Source of the DNA: an uncultured Lachnospiraceae bacterium
GTDB lineage: Bacteria > Bacillota > Clostridia > Lachnospirales > Lachnospiraceae
Length of the DNA stretch: 48,628 nucleotides
Direction: 5' to 3'
Assembly: GCA_910577655.1 (NCBI GenBank)
Contig: CAJTOW010000018.1
Coordinates: 1 to 48,628 of the forward strand
In this document: one piece after another, positions 18,277 to 26,429 of the stretch
Numbering within the stretch: position 1 is the first letter of the stretch
How the letters are laid out: every line of letters starts with the position of its first letter
The notes under the pieces: generated by a model
What the model was told of the DNA's origin: nothing
What the model saw: the letters and a program-made list of their open reading frames with translations, nothing else
The model's database searches: none
Made by a program: the position numbers and the translations under genes

Positions 18277-19269
18277 ATGGCACTGAGTAATTCCCAGTAC
18301 AATGCAATCATGCGGGAGTATGAGCAGCAGCAGGTGAGAAACCGTCATGACCAGGAGGCGCGGATCGCCCGGGTTTATGAACGGATCCCCCAGATACAGG
18401 AGCTGGATGTGGACACCGGGGCACGGGCAGCCGCCTGCGCCCGGAGGATTCTGGGAGGGGATGCGGGAGCGCGCCATACGCTCAGGGAGGAGCTGGAGGA
18501 TATCCGGGAGCAGAAGCGGATTCTTCTGGCGGCGGCGGGATTTCCGGAGGACTACATGGAGCTGCGTTACCGCTGTCCGGACTGTAAGGATACAGGCTAT
18601 GTGGACGGGAAGCACTGCCACTGTTTCGAGCAGGCAAGAATAAGCGTCCTGTATGCCCAGTCCAATATCCGGGAGGTCCTGGAACGGGAGAATTTTGAGA
18701 CACTTTCCTACACATACTATGATGACAGCCATGTGGTTCCGGGGATCGGCGTGTCGGAGCTGGAGTACATGAAACTGGTGATCCGCCAGTGCCGGGATTT
18801 CGCGGAGCATTTCCCGGACCGGGGGAAGAATATTCTGTTCACCGGCTCTACGGGAGTAGGCAAGACCTTCCTGACCAACTGTATCGCCAGATGTCTCATT
18901 GAGAGGTACAAATCCGTGATCTATCTGTCCTCCCAGGATCTTTTTGAGGTGCTTTCCCGTTACCGGTTTGGGCGGGAGGCAGAGGAAGGGGTGGGAGATA
19001 CCTACCACTATATTCTGGACTGTGACATGCTGATCATCGATGACCTGGGCACAGAACTGAACAATGCTTTCGTCTCGTCCCAGCTGTTCTACTGCATCAA
19101 TGAACGGATCAGCCGCGGGCACGGAACCGTGATCTCCACCAATCTGTCCATGGGGATGCTGCGGGATACTTATTCGGACCGGGTGACCTCCCGGATCATG
19201 AGTCATTATACTACTATCCCCTTATACGGGCCGGATATACGGCTTATGAAAAACGGGATAAATACTTGA
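18277..19269 (+). CDS. DnaC/DnaI-like helicase loader ATPase
   Basis: This 330-aa AAA+ ATPase loads the DnaB/DnaC ring helicase at forks and origins. The ATG follows AGAAGGAGAAAAACA. The N-terminal half contains a zinc-ribbon-like CPDCKDTGY...HCHCF segment (about residues 105-123), as in DnaI. The AAA+ domain has Walker A GSTGVGKTF near 190, Walker B LIIDDLGTE near 252 and a sensor-1-like STNLS with an arginine-rich end. The pairing with the DnaD-like gene upstream strongly supports the primosome role. It could alternatively be an IstB-like ATPase, but no transposase is nearby and the Zn-binding N-terminus argues against that. Confidence 0.9.
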   Translation: MALSNSQYNAIMREYEQQQVRNRHDQEARIARVYERIPQIQELDVDTGARAAACARRILGGDAGARHTLREELEDIREQKRILLAAAGFPEDYMELRYRCPDCKDTGYVDGKHCHCFEQARISVLYAQSNIREVLERENFETLSYTYYDDSHVVPGIGVSELEYMKLVIRQCRDFAEHFPDRGKNILFTGSTGVGKTFLTNCIARCLIERYKSVIYLSSQDLFEVLSRYRFGREAEEGVGDTYHYILDCDMLIIDDLGTELNNAFVSSQLFYCINERISRGHGTVISTNLSMGMLRDTYSDRVTSRIMSHYTTIPLYGPDIRLMKNGINT

Positions 19270-19303
19270 CGGGAACTGGCTGGGATGATATAAAGAAAAA
19301 GCA

Positions 19304-19332
19304 TAACAGTTCAATGGGTGTCGGAACTGTTA
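19304..19332. repeat. dispersed inverted repeat TAACAGTTC/GAACTGTTA
   Basis: TAACAGTTC (19304-19312) and GAACTGTTA (19324-19332) form a small hairpin after the dnaI-like stop, followed by CGAAAAAGCC. It belongs to the repeat family also seen at 22551, 26891, 31577, 39220, 40083 and 42701. Confidence 0.7.
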
Positions 19333-19440
19333 CGAAAAAGCCGGGGTATAACAGTCTGCTCCGGTGTGGTAATGCTGTAGTCAGGTAGCAATTCAGGGGC
19401 GGCCTGAGGGGCTATCACAAAAGAACAATGGAGGATGACG

Positions 19441-20616
19441 ATGATTTACCAAGAGAAGACGATTGAGACGATTCCTGTGGGCCCTCTGGGACTGATTCCC
19501 CTGGCCAGCTGTACGGAGCTGGGCCGGAAGGTGGACCGGTGGCTGGTAGAATGGAGACAAGAGCGGGAGAGTGAGCACAAATCCACAATAGCATTTGCCG
19601 GATACCAGAGAGACAGCTATATTGTGGAGGCCAGGACCCCGCGGTTCGGTTCCGGTGAGGGCAAAGGTACCATCGAGTCATCGGTGCGCGGTGACGATCT
19701 GTATATCATGGTAGATGTCTGCAACTACAATCTGACCTACACTGTGTGCGGCATGAAGAACCATATGTCTCCGGATGACCATTTCCAGGATCTGAAGCGG
19801 GTGATCGCGGCGGCGGCAGGCAAGGCGCGCCGGATCAATGTGATTATGCCCTTTTTATATGAGAGCCGCCAGCACAAGCGTTCCAACCGGGAGTCCTTAG
19901 ACTGCGCCCTGGCGCTGCAGGAGCTGACCCGGATGGGAGTGGAGAATATCATCACCTTTGATGCCCATGATCCCCGGGTTCAGAATGCCATTCCCCTCAG
20001 GGGCTTTGAGACGGTTCAGTGTACCTACCAGTTTATCAAGTACCTGCTGAAGGCAGAGACCAGCCTGCAGATCGACGCGGACCACATGATGGTCATCAGC
20101 CCGGATGAGGGCGGCATGAACCGTGCGGTGTATTTTGCCAATGTACTGGGGCTGGATATGGGGATGTTCTACAAGCGCAGGGATTATACCCGGATAGTCA
20201 ATGGCCGCAATCCCATTGTGGCCCATGAATTCCTGGGCAGCAGTGTGGAGAATAAGGACGTGCTGATTATTGATGACATGATCTCCTCCGGCGAGAGCAT
20301 GCTGGATGTAGCCAAGGAGCTGAAGCGCAGAAAGGCCCGGAAGGTGTTTATCTGTTCCACCTTTGGTCTGTTTACCAATGGCTTGTCCAAATTTGATGAG
20401 TATTACAGCAATGGACTCATTGACCGGATCCTGACCACAAATCTGGTATACCAGACACCAGAGCTACTGGCCCGCCCGTATTATATAAATGTGGATATGA
20501 GCAAATATATTGCCCTGATCATTGATAACCTGAATCATGACGATTCCCTGAGCGATCTGCTGAATCCGACTCTCAGGATCAATAAGCTGCTGGCAAGGTA
20601 CAGAGGGCAGGAGTAA
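19441..20616 (+). CDS. prs: ribose-phosphate pyrophosphokinase-like protein
   Basis: The enzyme makes PRPP from ribose 5-phosphate and ATP for nucleotide, His and Trp synthesis. I choose ATG 19441 because GGAGG occupies 19430-19434; the ATG at 19435 is directly against that box. At 391 aa it is longer than the usual Prs of about 315 aa. It has an N-terminal PRTase-like half with the KRSNRESL segment, an ITFDAHDPR stretch in place of the canonical DLH motif, and the C-terminal PRPP-binding loop VLIIDDMISSGES. The IDRILTTNLVYQTPELL segment is characteristic of the clade. It looks like the divergent long clostridial Prs type, so a specialised role beside a canonical Prs elsewhere is possible. 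Confidence 0.85.
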   Translation: MIYQEKTIETIPVGPLGLIPLASCTELGRKVDRWLVEWRQERESEHKSTIAFAGYQRDSYIVEARTPRFGSGEGKGTIESSVRGDDLYIMVDVCNYNLTYTVCGMKNHMSPDDHFQDLKRVIAAAAGKARRINVIMPFLYESRQHKRSNRESLDCALALQELTRMGVENIITFDAHDPRVQNAIPLRGFETVQCTYQFIKYLLKAETSLQIDADHMMVISPDEGGMNRAVYFANVLGLDMGMFYKRRDYTRIVNGRNPIVAHEFLGSSVENKDVLIIDDMISSGESMLDVAKELKRRKARKVFICSTFGLFTNGLSKFDEYYSNGLIDRILTTNLVYQTPELLARPYYINVDMSKYIALIIDNLNHDDSLSDLLNPTLRINKLLARYRGQE

Positions 20617-20723
20617 GGCAGCCGGCGCCGGAAATACCGGCAGGGCCATAGGGGGATTCCGGTCAGGATCAGTAAATAAAAATAGTTTTACGATTTTTGG
20701 AAAGATTAAGAAGGAAAGACCAG

Positions 20724-21500
20724 ATGAATATAGACGAGAAGGAAGAGAAGAACGGAGAGATGGCAGGGACATCCCAGGATGGCCCGGGTCTGGGGGCCGC
20801 AGACAGCCGGTCACCAGGGCAGGGGGCCGCTATAGGAACCGGGTCCGGCGTGCCGGGGCAGAATACCGGTGCAGGAAGCCAGTCCGGTGTACCGGGATGG
20901 CACCGGGGAGGCGATTCGGAAATAGCTCCGGCCCCAGATGCTGACGATGGCTGGAAGATCCCGGAGCAGAAACCAAAGGGCAGCTGGAAGAAGGAGCTGT
21001 GGGAGTGGGTTAAGATCATCCTTTCTGCGGCAGTGATCGCCTTTGTGCTGAATACTTTTATCATAGCCAACAGCCAGGTTCCCAGCGGTTCTATGGAGAA
21101 TACCATCATGACCGGTGACCGGGTGATCGGATCCCGCCTGTCTTATCTGTTGGAGAGTCCGGAGCGGGGAGATATTGTTATCTTCCATTTTCCGGACAAT
21201 GAGAAGATCTACTATGTAAAGCGGATCATAGGCCTGCCGGGAGATACGGTGGATATCGTGGACGGGAAGGTCTATCTCAACGGTTCTCCCACTCCTCTGG
21301 AGGAGGACTATATCCGGGAACCCATGGTACCGGAGCCGCCCATGCACTTCGAGGTGCCGGAGGACAGCTATTTCATGCTGGGAGACAACCGGAACTACTC
21401 CGCCGACGCCAGACGCTGGACGAACACGTATGTGAAGCGCAAGAAGATCGTGGCCAAGGTTCTGTTCCGGTATTATCCGGGGCTTGGGAAGATTGAATAA
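20724..21500 (+). CDS. lepB: type I signal peptidase with a long disordered N-terminus
   Basis: This 258-aa membrane protease removes signal peptides outside the membrane. The ATG at 20724 follows AAGGAAAG; an in-frame TTG at 20697 is rejected. Residues 14-85 are a hydrophilic Gly/Ser/Pro-rich stretch with repeated GVPG motifs, absent from typical SipS-like enzymes, and predicted to lie in the cytoplasm. One membrane helix follows (about 96-116). The catalytic serine is Ser123 in PSGSMENT and the general base is Lys166 in YYVKRIIGLPGD. The box E motif GDNRNYSADAR is present. It would process the secreted surface protein and lipoprotein-independent exports. The prs gene ends 108 bp upstream. 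Confidence 0.93.
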   Translation: MNIDEKEEKNGEMAGTSQDGPGLGAADSRSPGQGAAIGTGSGVPGQNTGAGSQSGVPGWHRGGDSEIAPAPDADDGWKIPEQKPKGSWKKELWEWVKIILSAAVIAFVLNTFIIANSQVPSGSMENTIMTGDRVIGSRLSYLLESPERGDIVIFHFPDNEKIYYVKRIIGLPGDTVDIVDGKVYLNGSPTPLEEDYIREPMVPEPPMHFEVPEDSYFMLGDNRNYSADARRWTNTYVKRKKIVAKVLFRYYPGLGKIE

Positions 21501-21530
21501 GACAAAACACCTGGAAAAGGAGACTGCCCC

Positions 21531-22550
21531 ATGAAAAAGATTCTCATGATAGCTACTGGCGGCACCATAGCCTCACAGAGGGGCGACAATGGTCTGACAC
21601 CCCTGATCACCTCAGACCAGCTTCTGGAATATGTACCCGCTGCCAGACAGTTCTGCCATATAGACGCCCTGCAGCTGTTCAATATCGACAGCACCAACAT
21701 GCAGCCCGGACACTGGCTCCAGATTGCAGCTGCTATCAGAGAGCATTACACGCAATATGACGGCTTCGTGATCTGCCACGGCACAGACACCATGGCCTAC
21801 ACCGCGGCCGCCATCTCCTACCTGGTCCAGAACTCTAAAAAGCCGGTGGTCATCACCGGCGCCCAGAAGCCCATTGACCTGGAGATCACCGATGCCAAAA
21901 CCAATCTTCTGGACAGTCTGCGCTTTGCCAGCTGCCACAAGGCTCACGGCGTCACCATAGTCTTTGACGGCAAGGTGATTGCCGGAACCCGCGGGAAGAA
22001 AGAGAGGACCAAGAGCTACAATGCATTTTCCAGTATCAACTTCCCTTATATAGCCACCATCCAGGACGGACACATTATTTTTTACCTGGACGACAAACAG
22101 CTTCAGGACAAGCCCGTAACCTTCAGCAACCACCTTAATCCCCGTGTGGCCCTCCTGAAACTGATCCCATCCATGCAGTCCGGGGTTCTGGACTATCTGG
22201 CAGAGCACAATGACGCTGTCATCATCGAATCCTTCGGTGTCGGCGGTCTGCCCACCTACGACGGCGACGATTTTCACCAGACAATCAAACGCTGGGTGGA
22301 CGCAGGCAGGGTCATTGTCATGGCTACCCAGGTCACCAACGAAGGCAGCAACATGTCTGTCTACGAGGTAGGCAAGACCATCAAGCGGGATTTCGGCCTC
22401 CTGGAAACCTACGACATGACCCTGGAAGCCGCCGTTACCAAGCTCATGTGGATCCTGGGGCAGACCTCTGATCCAGATAAGATCCGAAAGATTTTTTACG
22501 AAACTATCAACCGGGATATCCTTTTTACCGGTTCAGTCACAGAGACATAA
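21531..22550 (+). CDS. ansA: type I-like L-asparaginase
   Basis: This 339-aa cytoplasmic enzyme hydrolyses L-asparagine to aspartate and ammonia. There is no signal peptide. The nucleophile Thr12 lies in ATGGTIAS and the second catalytic block is HGTDTMAYTA near 84-93, with the Lys of the triad in ITGAQKP downstream. A C-terminal domain with the VATQVTNEGS-like MATQVTNEGS segment completes the fold. A GGAAAAGGAG box precedes the start. The gene starts 30 bp after the signal peptidase stop and may be co-transcribed. Codon usage is more C-rich at third positions than in the genes before it, which may indicate a different history. Confidence 0.92.
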   Translation: MKKILMIATGGTIASQRGDNGLTPLITSDQLLEYVPAARQFCHIDALQLFNIDSTNMQPGHWLQIAAAIREHYTQYDGFVICHGTDTMAYTAAAISYLVQNSKKPVVITGAQKPIDLEITDAKTNLLDSLRFASCHKAHGVTIVFDGKVIAGTRGKKERTKSYNAFSSINFPYIATIQDGHIIFYLDDKQLQDKPVTFSNHLNPRVALLKLIPSMQSGVLDYLAEHNDAVIIESFGVGGLPTYDGDDFHQTIKRWVDAGRVIVMATQVTNEGSNMSVYEVGKTIKRDFGLLETYDMTLEAAVTKLMWILGQTSDPDKIRKIFYETINRDILFTGSVTET

Positions 22551-22580
22551 CATAACAGGGAGTATCTGAACTGTTACGAA
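22551..22580. repeat. dispersed inverted repeat (TAACAG...CTGAACTGTTACG)
   Basis: A copy of the CTGAACTGTTAC family overlaps the end of the asparaginase gene: ATAACAGGGAGTATCTGAAC followed by TGTTACG. The same GGGAGTATCTGAACTGTTAC wording recurs at 42817-42837, which shows that more than the ends is conserved. Confidence 0.65.
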
Positions 22581-22615
22581 ATAACAGAAAACAGGTTACA
22601 GTTCACAGGACGGGA

Positions 22616-22672
22616 AAAACTGGACAAAAACAGACGTCAAGCTTGCTTGTATGACTGTTTTTGTCCAGTTTT
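22616..22672. terminator. bidirectional terminator
   Basis: An 18-bp perfect stem is formed by AAAACTGGACAAAAACAG (22616-22633) and CTGTTTTTGTCCAGTTTT (22655-22672), with A/T-rich ends on both strands. It separates the convergent asparaginase and germination-protein genes. Confidence 0.9.
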
Positions 22673-22694
22673 CCACATCGGGCGGACGCCTGCC

Positions 22695-24104
22695 CTACTT
22701 CTCCTCCATCGGCAGCCTTCCCCGCAAAAATCTTTTTTTTAATTCACTGAATTTAAAGGGAATCAGCGGATATATATAACTTTTCCCCGCAATAGTCTTA
22801 TTAAATACGATGGCACAAACCGACAGCACGATTCCTGCCAGATATCCCCAGCCGCTCCACAGGGCTGTCAGGATCAGGATCAGCACACGCATGAATTTCA
22901 GGGCATACCCCAGCTCAAAGCTGGACTGGCTGTAGTTGGCAATGGTTACAAAAGCCATATACAGCATAGTCTCACTGTTGAACCATCCGGACTTCACCGA
23001 ATACTCTCCCAGCACGATACCCGCGATGACACTTAAAGGCGTAGTCAGCATATTGGGCGTATTGATGGCAGCCAGCCTCAGGCCGTCAATGGCGAACTCC
23101 AGGATCAGCAGCTGGTAGATCAGCGGCACATAAGAAGGATCCGACAGCTTGATAAACTCCATGCCCCCGGGAATCCACTGGGGATTCATCATCAGCATCA
23201 GCCAGGTAGGGGTCAGCAGCAGGCTTAAGACGGCGGTAGCCATCCGGGACAGCCGCAGATAGGTTCCAGTAATAGGCGGGAAATAATAGTCATCCGCCTC
23301 CTCGATGATGTCAAACACCGATGACGGAAGGATCATGGCCGCAGGAGAATTGTCCACCAGGATCACGATATTTCCTTCCAGGATGCAGGCCGCCGCTGTG
23401 TCCGGCCGCTCTGAGAATTTGAACTTGGGAAAAGGATTGTACCATTTATGGGGATAGATGCACTCGGCCAGACTTTCCTGGTTCATGGTCAGGGCATCAA
23501 CGTGGAGATTCCTGATGCGCTCCTTGATCTTCTCCAGCAGGTCCGCATCCTGCCGGCCTTCCATGTAACAGATGGCAATGTCTGTGTGGGAGCTTTCCCC
23601 GGTGGTCATTACCTCCATGGTAAGCTTGGGATCCCGGATCCTCCGCCGGATCAGGGCCGTGTTGAAAATCAGTGTTTCCACAAAGCCGTCCCGGGAGCCC
23701 CGGAGCACCTTGTCCTTCTCCGGCTCGTCTACTCCTCTGGCTGGATAGGTCCTGCAGTCTATGACCAGACATTCCTCATATCCGTCGATGAACAGACAGG
23801 AGGCGCCCATGAGGAGCTGAATAACCATTTCCGACTCCTCCTTTACCAGTGCCACCTCCCCATAGGGAAGGTACTGCTGGGAAAATGCCTTGGCATCCGG
23901 CGGCATATCCTCCTTTTTAATGGCCGACCAGACCTGGATCAGTTTCAAAAGCACCTCATCCTTGGTGAATCCATCCACAAAGAACAGCGCCATTTCCCGA
24001 TCCGCAATCCGGAGTGGCCGGTATACCACATCAAAATTCTTCTCTGTCTGCAGAACCTGCTTGAGCCGGCCCACATTATCAGTTATTGATCTTGAAAATG
24101 TCAT
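22695..24104 (-). CDS. spore germination protein, GerA/SpoVAF family
   Basis: This 469-aa membrane protein belongs to the GerA family (PF03323), subunits of nutrient germinant receptors, or SpoVAF, which associates with the dipicolinate channel. I start at 24104 (MTFSRSITDN), where GGAGG is spaced 7 nt; the frame extends five codons upstream. The N-terminal cytosolic domain (1-260) includes the SSHTDIAICYMEGR segment typical of the family. About five membrane helices follow (about 280-450), including the conserved DNSPAAMILPS and PTITGTYLRL-like PPITGTYLRL segments. It stands alone, without the GerB and GerC partner genes or spoVA genes, which favours the SpoVAF-like alternative. It indicates a spore former. 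Confidence 0.9.
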   Translation of the reverse strand: MTFSRSITDNVGRLKQVLQTEKNFDVVYRPLRIADREMALFFVDGFTKDEVLLKLIQVWSAIKKEDMPPDAKAFSQQYLPYGEVALVKEESEMVIQLLMGASCLFIDGYEECLVIDCRTYPARGVDEPEKDKVLRGSRDGFVETLIFNTALIRRRIRDPKLTMEVMTTGESSHTDIAICYMEGRQDADLLEKIKERIRNLHVDALTMNQESLAECIYPHKWYNPFPKFKFSERPDTAAACILEGNIVILVDNSPAAMILPSSVFDIIEEADDYYFPPITGTYLRLSRMATAVLSLLLTPTWLMLMMNPQWIPGGMEFIKLSDPSYVPLIYQLLILEFAIDGLRLAAINTPNMLTTPLSVIAGIVLGEYSVKSGWFNSETMLYMAFVTIANYSQSSFELGYALKFMRVLILILTALWSGWGYLAGIVLSVCAIVFNKTIAGKSYIYPLIPFKFSELKKRFLRGRLPMEEK

Positions 24105-24324
24105 ACTGCAAGCCTCCAAAAGTCAGTCTTTGTAAAGGTGCCGTGACGGCAGCCTTACCAATCTTTACAGATTCAGTATGAACTTTTTGGGCATTTTTTA
24201 TCCAGACATTCCTCAAAAACCCTGATAAAAAGACAAATGTCTCTAATATACGGACACGCTGCGCCAAAACATGCAAAAAAGTATCTTTTTCGACTCCTTT
24301 TTGCAATAATTTGCACAATAAGCA

Positions 24325-24353
24325 TTGACGAAATAAGAAAAAAATGGTATATT
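24325..24353 (+). promoter_or_regulatory. sigma-A promoter of a small RNA
   Basis: TTGACG (24325-24330) and TATATT (24348-24353) are separated by exactly 17 bp. Transcription would start near 24360. No coding sequence with a ribosome binding site follows before the intrinsic terminator at 24452-24492. Confidence 0.7.
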
Positions 24354-24359
24354 TATCTG

Positions 24360-24492
24360 CGTAAGAGACACACCGTGTAACTTACCTTCTAAATTTGGTA
24401 TGGGGATACCAAGCATAAACTTTTATAGTGTAACGGTTAATGATCGTGACCGAAAAGCCGCTTTCTGTGGGGGAAAGGCGGCTTTTCATTTT
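24360..24492 (+). ncRNA. candidate structured small RNA, about 130 nt
   Basis: Between a good promoter and a strong intrinsic terminator lies a segment with successive hairpins. GTAAG (24361-24365) pairs with CTTAC (24381-24385), with CAC/GTG inside. TTGGTAT (24395-24401) pairs with ATACCAA (24406-24412) around a GGGG loop. CGGTTA (24434-24439) pairs with TGACCG (24447-24452) allowing G-U. The terminator pairs GAAAAGCCGCTTTC (24452-24465) with GAAAGGCGGCTTTTC (24473-24487), then ATTTTCC. I do not recognise an RNA family. It does not lead into a gene, so a riboswitch is unlikely. The exposed GGGG loop could be a base-pairing seed. Confidence 0.6.
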
Positions 24493-24626
24493 CCTTGTGG
24501 TTTCTATATGAGACAGGCTCCGGAAATTTACGCGCAGCAGTCTGGCCGGAACATGAAAGGGATGGTTTTGGTGCAGACAGCATCCAAAGCCCTGCTTTAC
24601 ACTGACATGACCTGATGCAGAGAATG

Positions 24627-24660
24627 AAAAATCCGCCCGATGTCCACGGGCGGATTTTTT
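24627..24660. terminator. rho-independent terminator
   Basis: AAAAATCCGCCCG (24627-24639) pairs perfectly with CGGGCGGATTTTT (24647-24659). Flanking A and T runs make it functional on both strands. The 130 bp between it and the previous terminator holds only a doubtful 35-codon frame from 24508 without a ribosome binding site. Confidence 0.8.
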
Positions 24661-24730
24661 CATAGGAGTTGAGTCATTACCTCACGGGTCAAATGAGGCA
24701 AGTCTTGAAATGTATAGAATATTCACATGT

Positions 24731-24773
24731 AGTTAGTATTTGCTAACTGATTATATGTTAGCATAATCTAACT
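24731..24773. promoter_or_regulatory. pair of 18-bp operator-like palindromes
   Basis: AGTTAG-TATTTG-CTAACT (24731-24748) and TGTTAG-CATAAT-CTAACT (24756-24773) share the layout GTTAG-N6-CTAAC and start 25 bp apart, that is, on about the same DNA face after 2.4 turns. The half-site resembles the TTAG/CTAA arms of DtxR/IdeR-type metal regulators. The nearest downstream gene is the ferredoxin-type aldo/keto reductase, 320 bp away, so the controlled promoter is not clear. Confidence 0.6.
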
Positions 24774-25093
24774 GATTTTGCAAGAGTTATTTTAGAATTT
24801 TAATGAGAATATGTTACGTTATGTAACAGACGGGCAGCCAGCTTAGAGTTTCTGCATCCGAAACCCGCAATCCGGGGAAAACTTTTTCCAGAGCGTACCT
24901 CCCGGAACAACATCCCTAAGAATAGTAACATAGCCCCCAGAATCCCCACAGTTTTAAAAGGAGTTCCCTTTTTATCAGGTTTATGTTATCCTATTCTTAA
25001 TTAAAAATCCAGGGAGGACGTCTCCGGTTTACTGCGCTGACTGCAGGCTCTGACCGGAAGGCATCTGCATCTTGATTATGAGGAGGATTTCAC

Positions 25094-26131
25094 ATGGAAA
25101 AAGTTACATTGGGAAGAACCGGCATCACGGTCAACAAGAACGGCTTCGGAGCCCTGCCGGTGCAGCGGGTGCCCATGGCGGATGCCGTACGGCTCTTAAG
25201 GCGGGCCTATGACGGAGGTATCACCTTTTTTGACACGGCCCGGGCCTACACGGACAGTGAGGAAAAGCTGGGGAATGCCCTGGCAGATGTACGCAACCAC
25301 ATCTATCTGGCCACCAAGACCATGTCTACGACTGTGGAGGGCTTCTGGAAGGATCTGGAGACAAGCCTGACGCTCCTTAAAACGGATCATGTGGATATCT
25401 ACCAGTTCCACAATCCTTCTTTTTGTCCGAAGCCCGGAGATGGCAGCGGGCTCTACGAGGCAGCCCTGAAAGCAAAGGAGCAGGGGAAGATCCGGTTCAT
25501 CAGCATCACCAACCACCGGCTGGCTGTGGCCCAGGAGGCCATTGATTCCGGTCTCTATGATACTTTGCAGTTCCCTTTCTGCTATCTCAGCAGTGACAGG
25601 GATATCCACCTGGTGGAGGAGTGCAGGACCCACCATATGGGCTTTATCGCCATGAAATCCTTGTCTGGCGGTCTTATTACCAATTCCGCTGCCGCCTATG
25701 CCTTTGCTGCCCAGTACGACAACGTCCTTCCTATCTGGGGCATTCAGAAGGAGCAGGAGCTGGATGAATTTTTAAGCTATATCACCAGACCGCCGGTGAT
25801 GGATGCGGCAATCAGGGAGCTGGTGGACAAAGACAGAAAGCAGCTTTCCGGAAGCTTCTGCCGGGGCTGCGGCTACTGTATGCCATGTCCTGTTGGGATC
25901 GAGATCAACAACTGTGCCCGTATGTCCCTGCTGCTGCGCCGTTCCCCGTCGGCCGGCCATCTGTCCCCGGAAGGTCAGGAAAAGATGATGAAGATCAGGG
26001 ACTGCCTCCACTGCAACAAATGCATGTCCCACTGCCCCTACGGCCTCAATACGCCAGAGCTGCTGGCGCGCAATCTGAAGGATTATGAAGAGGTGCTGGC
26101 CGGGAAAGTGATGACGGCGGATAATTATTGA
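25094..26131 (+). CDS. aldo/keto reductase with C-terminal 4Fe-4S ferredoxin domain
   Basis: This 345-aa cytoplasmic oxidoreductase starts at an ATG behind GAGGAGG. Residues 1-260 form an aldo/keto reductase TIM barrel, with FDTARAYTDSEEKLG holding the catalytic Asp and Tyr, Lys in YLATKT, and FHNPS carrying the His. The C-terminal part has two cysteine clusters, CRGCGYCMPCPVGI and CLHCNKCMSHCPYG, which would bind two 4Fe-4S clusters. Such fusions are widespread in anaerobic Clostridia and are thought to link NAD(P)H or ferredoxin electrons to unknown carbonyl substrates. It is followed after 57 bp by the DUF4250 gene on the same strand. Confidence 0.92.
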   Translation: MEKVTLGRTGITVNKNGFGALPVQRVPMADAVRLLRRAYDGGITFFDTARAYTDSEEKLGNALADVRNHIYLATKTMSTTVEGFWKDLETSLTLLKTDHVDIYQFHNPSFCPKPGDGSGLYEAALKAKEQGKIRFISITNHRLAVAQEAIDSGLYDTLQFPFCYLSSDRDIHLVEECRTHHMGFIAMKSLSGGLITNSAAAYAFAAQYDNVLPIWGIQKEQELDEFLSYITRPPVMDAAIRELVDKDRKQLSGSFCRGCGYCMPCPVGIEINNCARMSLLLRRSPSAGHLSPEGQEKMMKIRDCLHCNKCMSHCPYGLNTPELLARNLKDYEEVLAGKVMTADNY

Positions 26132-26188
26132 CTGGATTAAGGAAGAGCAGGCTTTGGAGCGTGTATTCACCAGAAGGAGGCGAAACCA

Positions 26189-26365
26189 ATGGCAATACCA
26201 AAAGACCCCATGATACTGATGAGCTATGTAAATACCCAGCTGCGCGACTTCTATTCCAGCCTGGACGAGCTGTGCAGCGCTCTGGATCTGAACCGGGAGG
26301 AGCTGGAAGAGCGGCTGGGGACGGTGGATTTTCACTATAATAAGGAGAAAAACCAGTTTGTTTGA
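26189..26365 (+). CDS. DUF4250 family protein
   Basis: This 58-aa protein is encoded just downstream of the aldo/keto reductase behind an exact AGGAGG. It matches the DUF4250 pattern: an N-terminal PKDPMILMSYVNTQLRDFY, an acidic helix with LDELCSALDLN, and an ending DFHYNKEKNQFV. The family is common in gut Clostridia and has no established function. The helix-turn-helix-like spacing (LDELCSALDLNREELEERL) would allow DNA or protein binding, which is only an inference. Confidence 0.85.
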   Translation: MAIPKDPMILMSYVNTQLRDFYSSLDELCSALDLNREELEERLGTVDFHYNKEKNQFV

Positions 26366-26429
26366 GCACCCGTCCGGACTGTTATGATTTGAGTGTATGT
26401 TTTAACGGTGGTCTGCGCACAATATTCCC

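Larger units (their letters stand above)
24105..25093. other. 989-bp gene-poor region
   Basis: Apart from the small RNA, two terminators and the paired palindromes listed separately, I see no protein gene here. From 24800 to 25090 there is only an AT-rich stretch with a possible promoter around 24965-25005 and the leader of the aldo/keto reductase gene. Confidence 0.6.

Noticed and set aside
18277..19269. IstB-type transposition ATPase
   Set aside because: The N-terminal zinc-binding segment and the DnaD-like partner upstream fit a helicase loader, and there is no IstA transposase.
24360..24492. Riboswitch
   Set aside because: The structured RNA ends in a terminator and no gene starts within 600 bp downstream on that strand.
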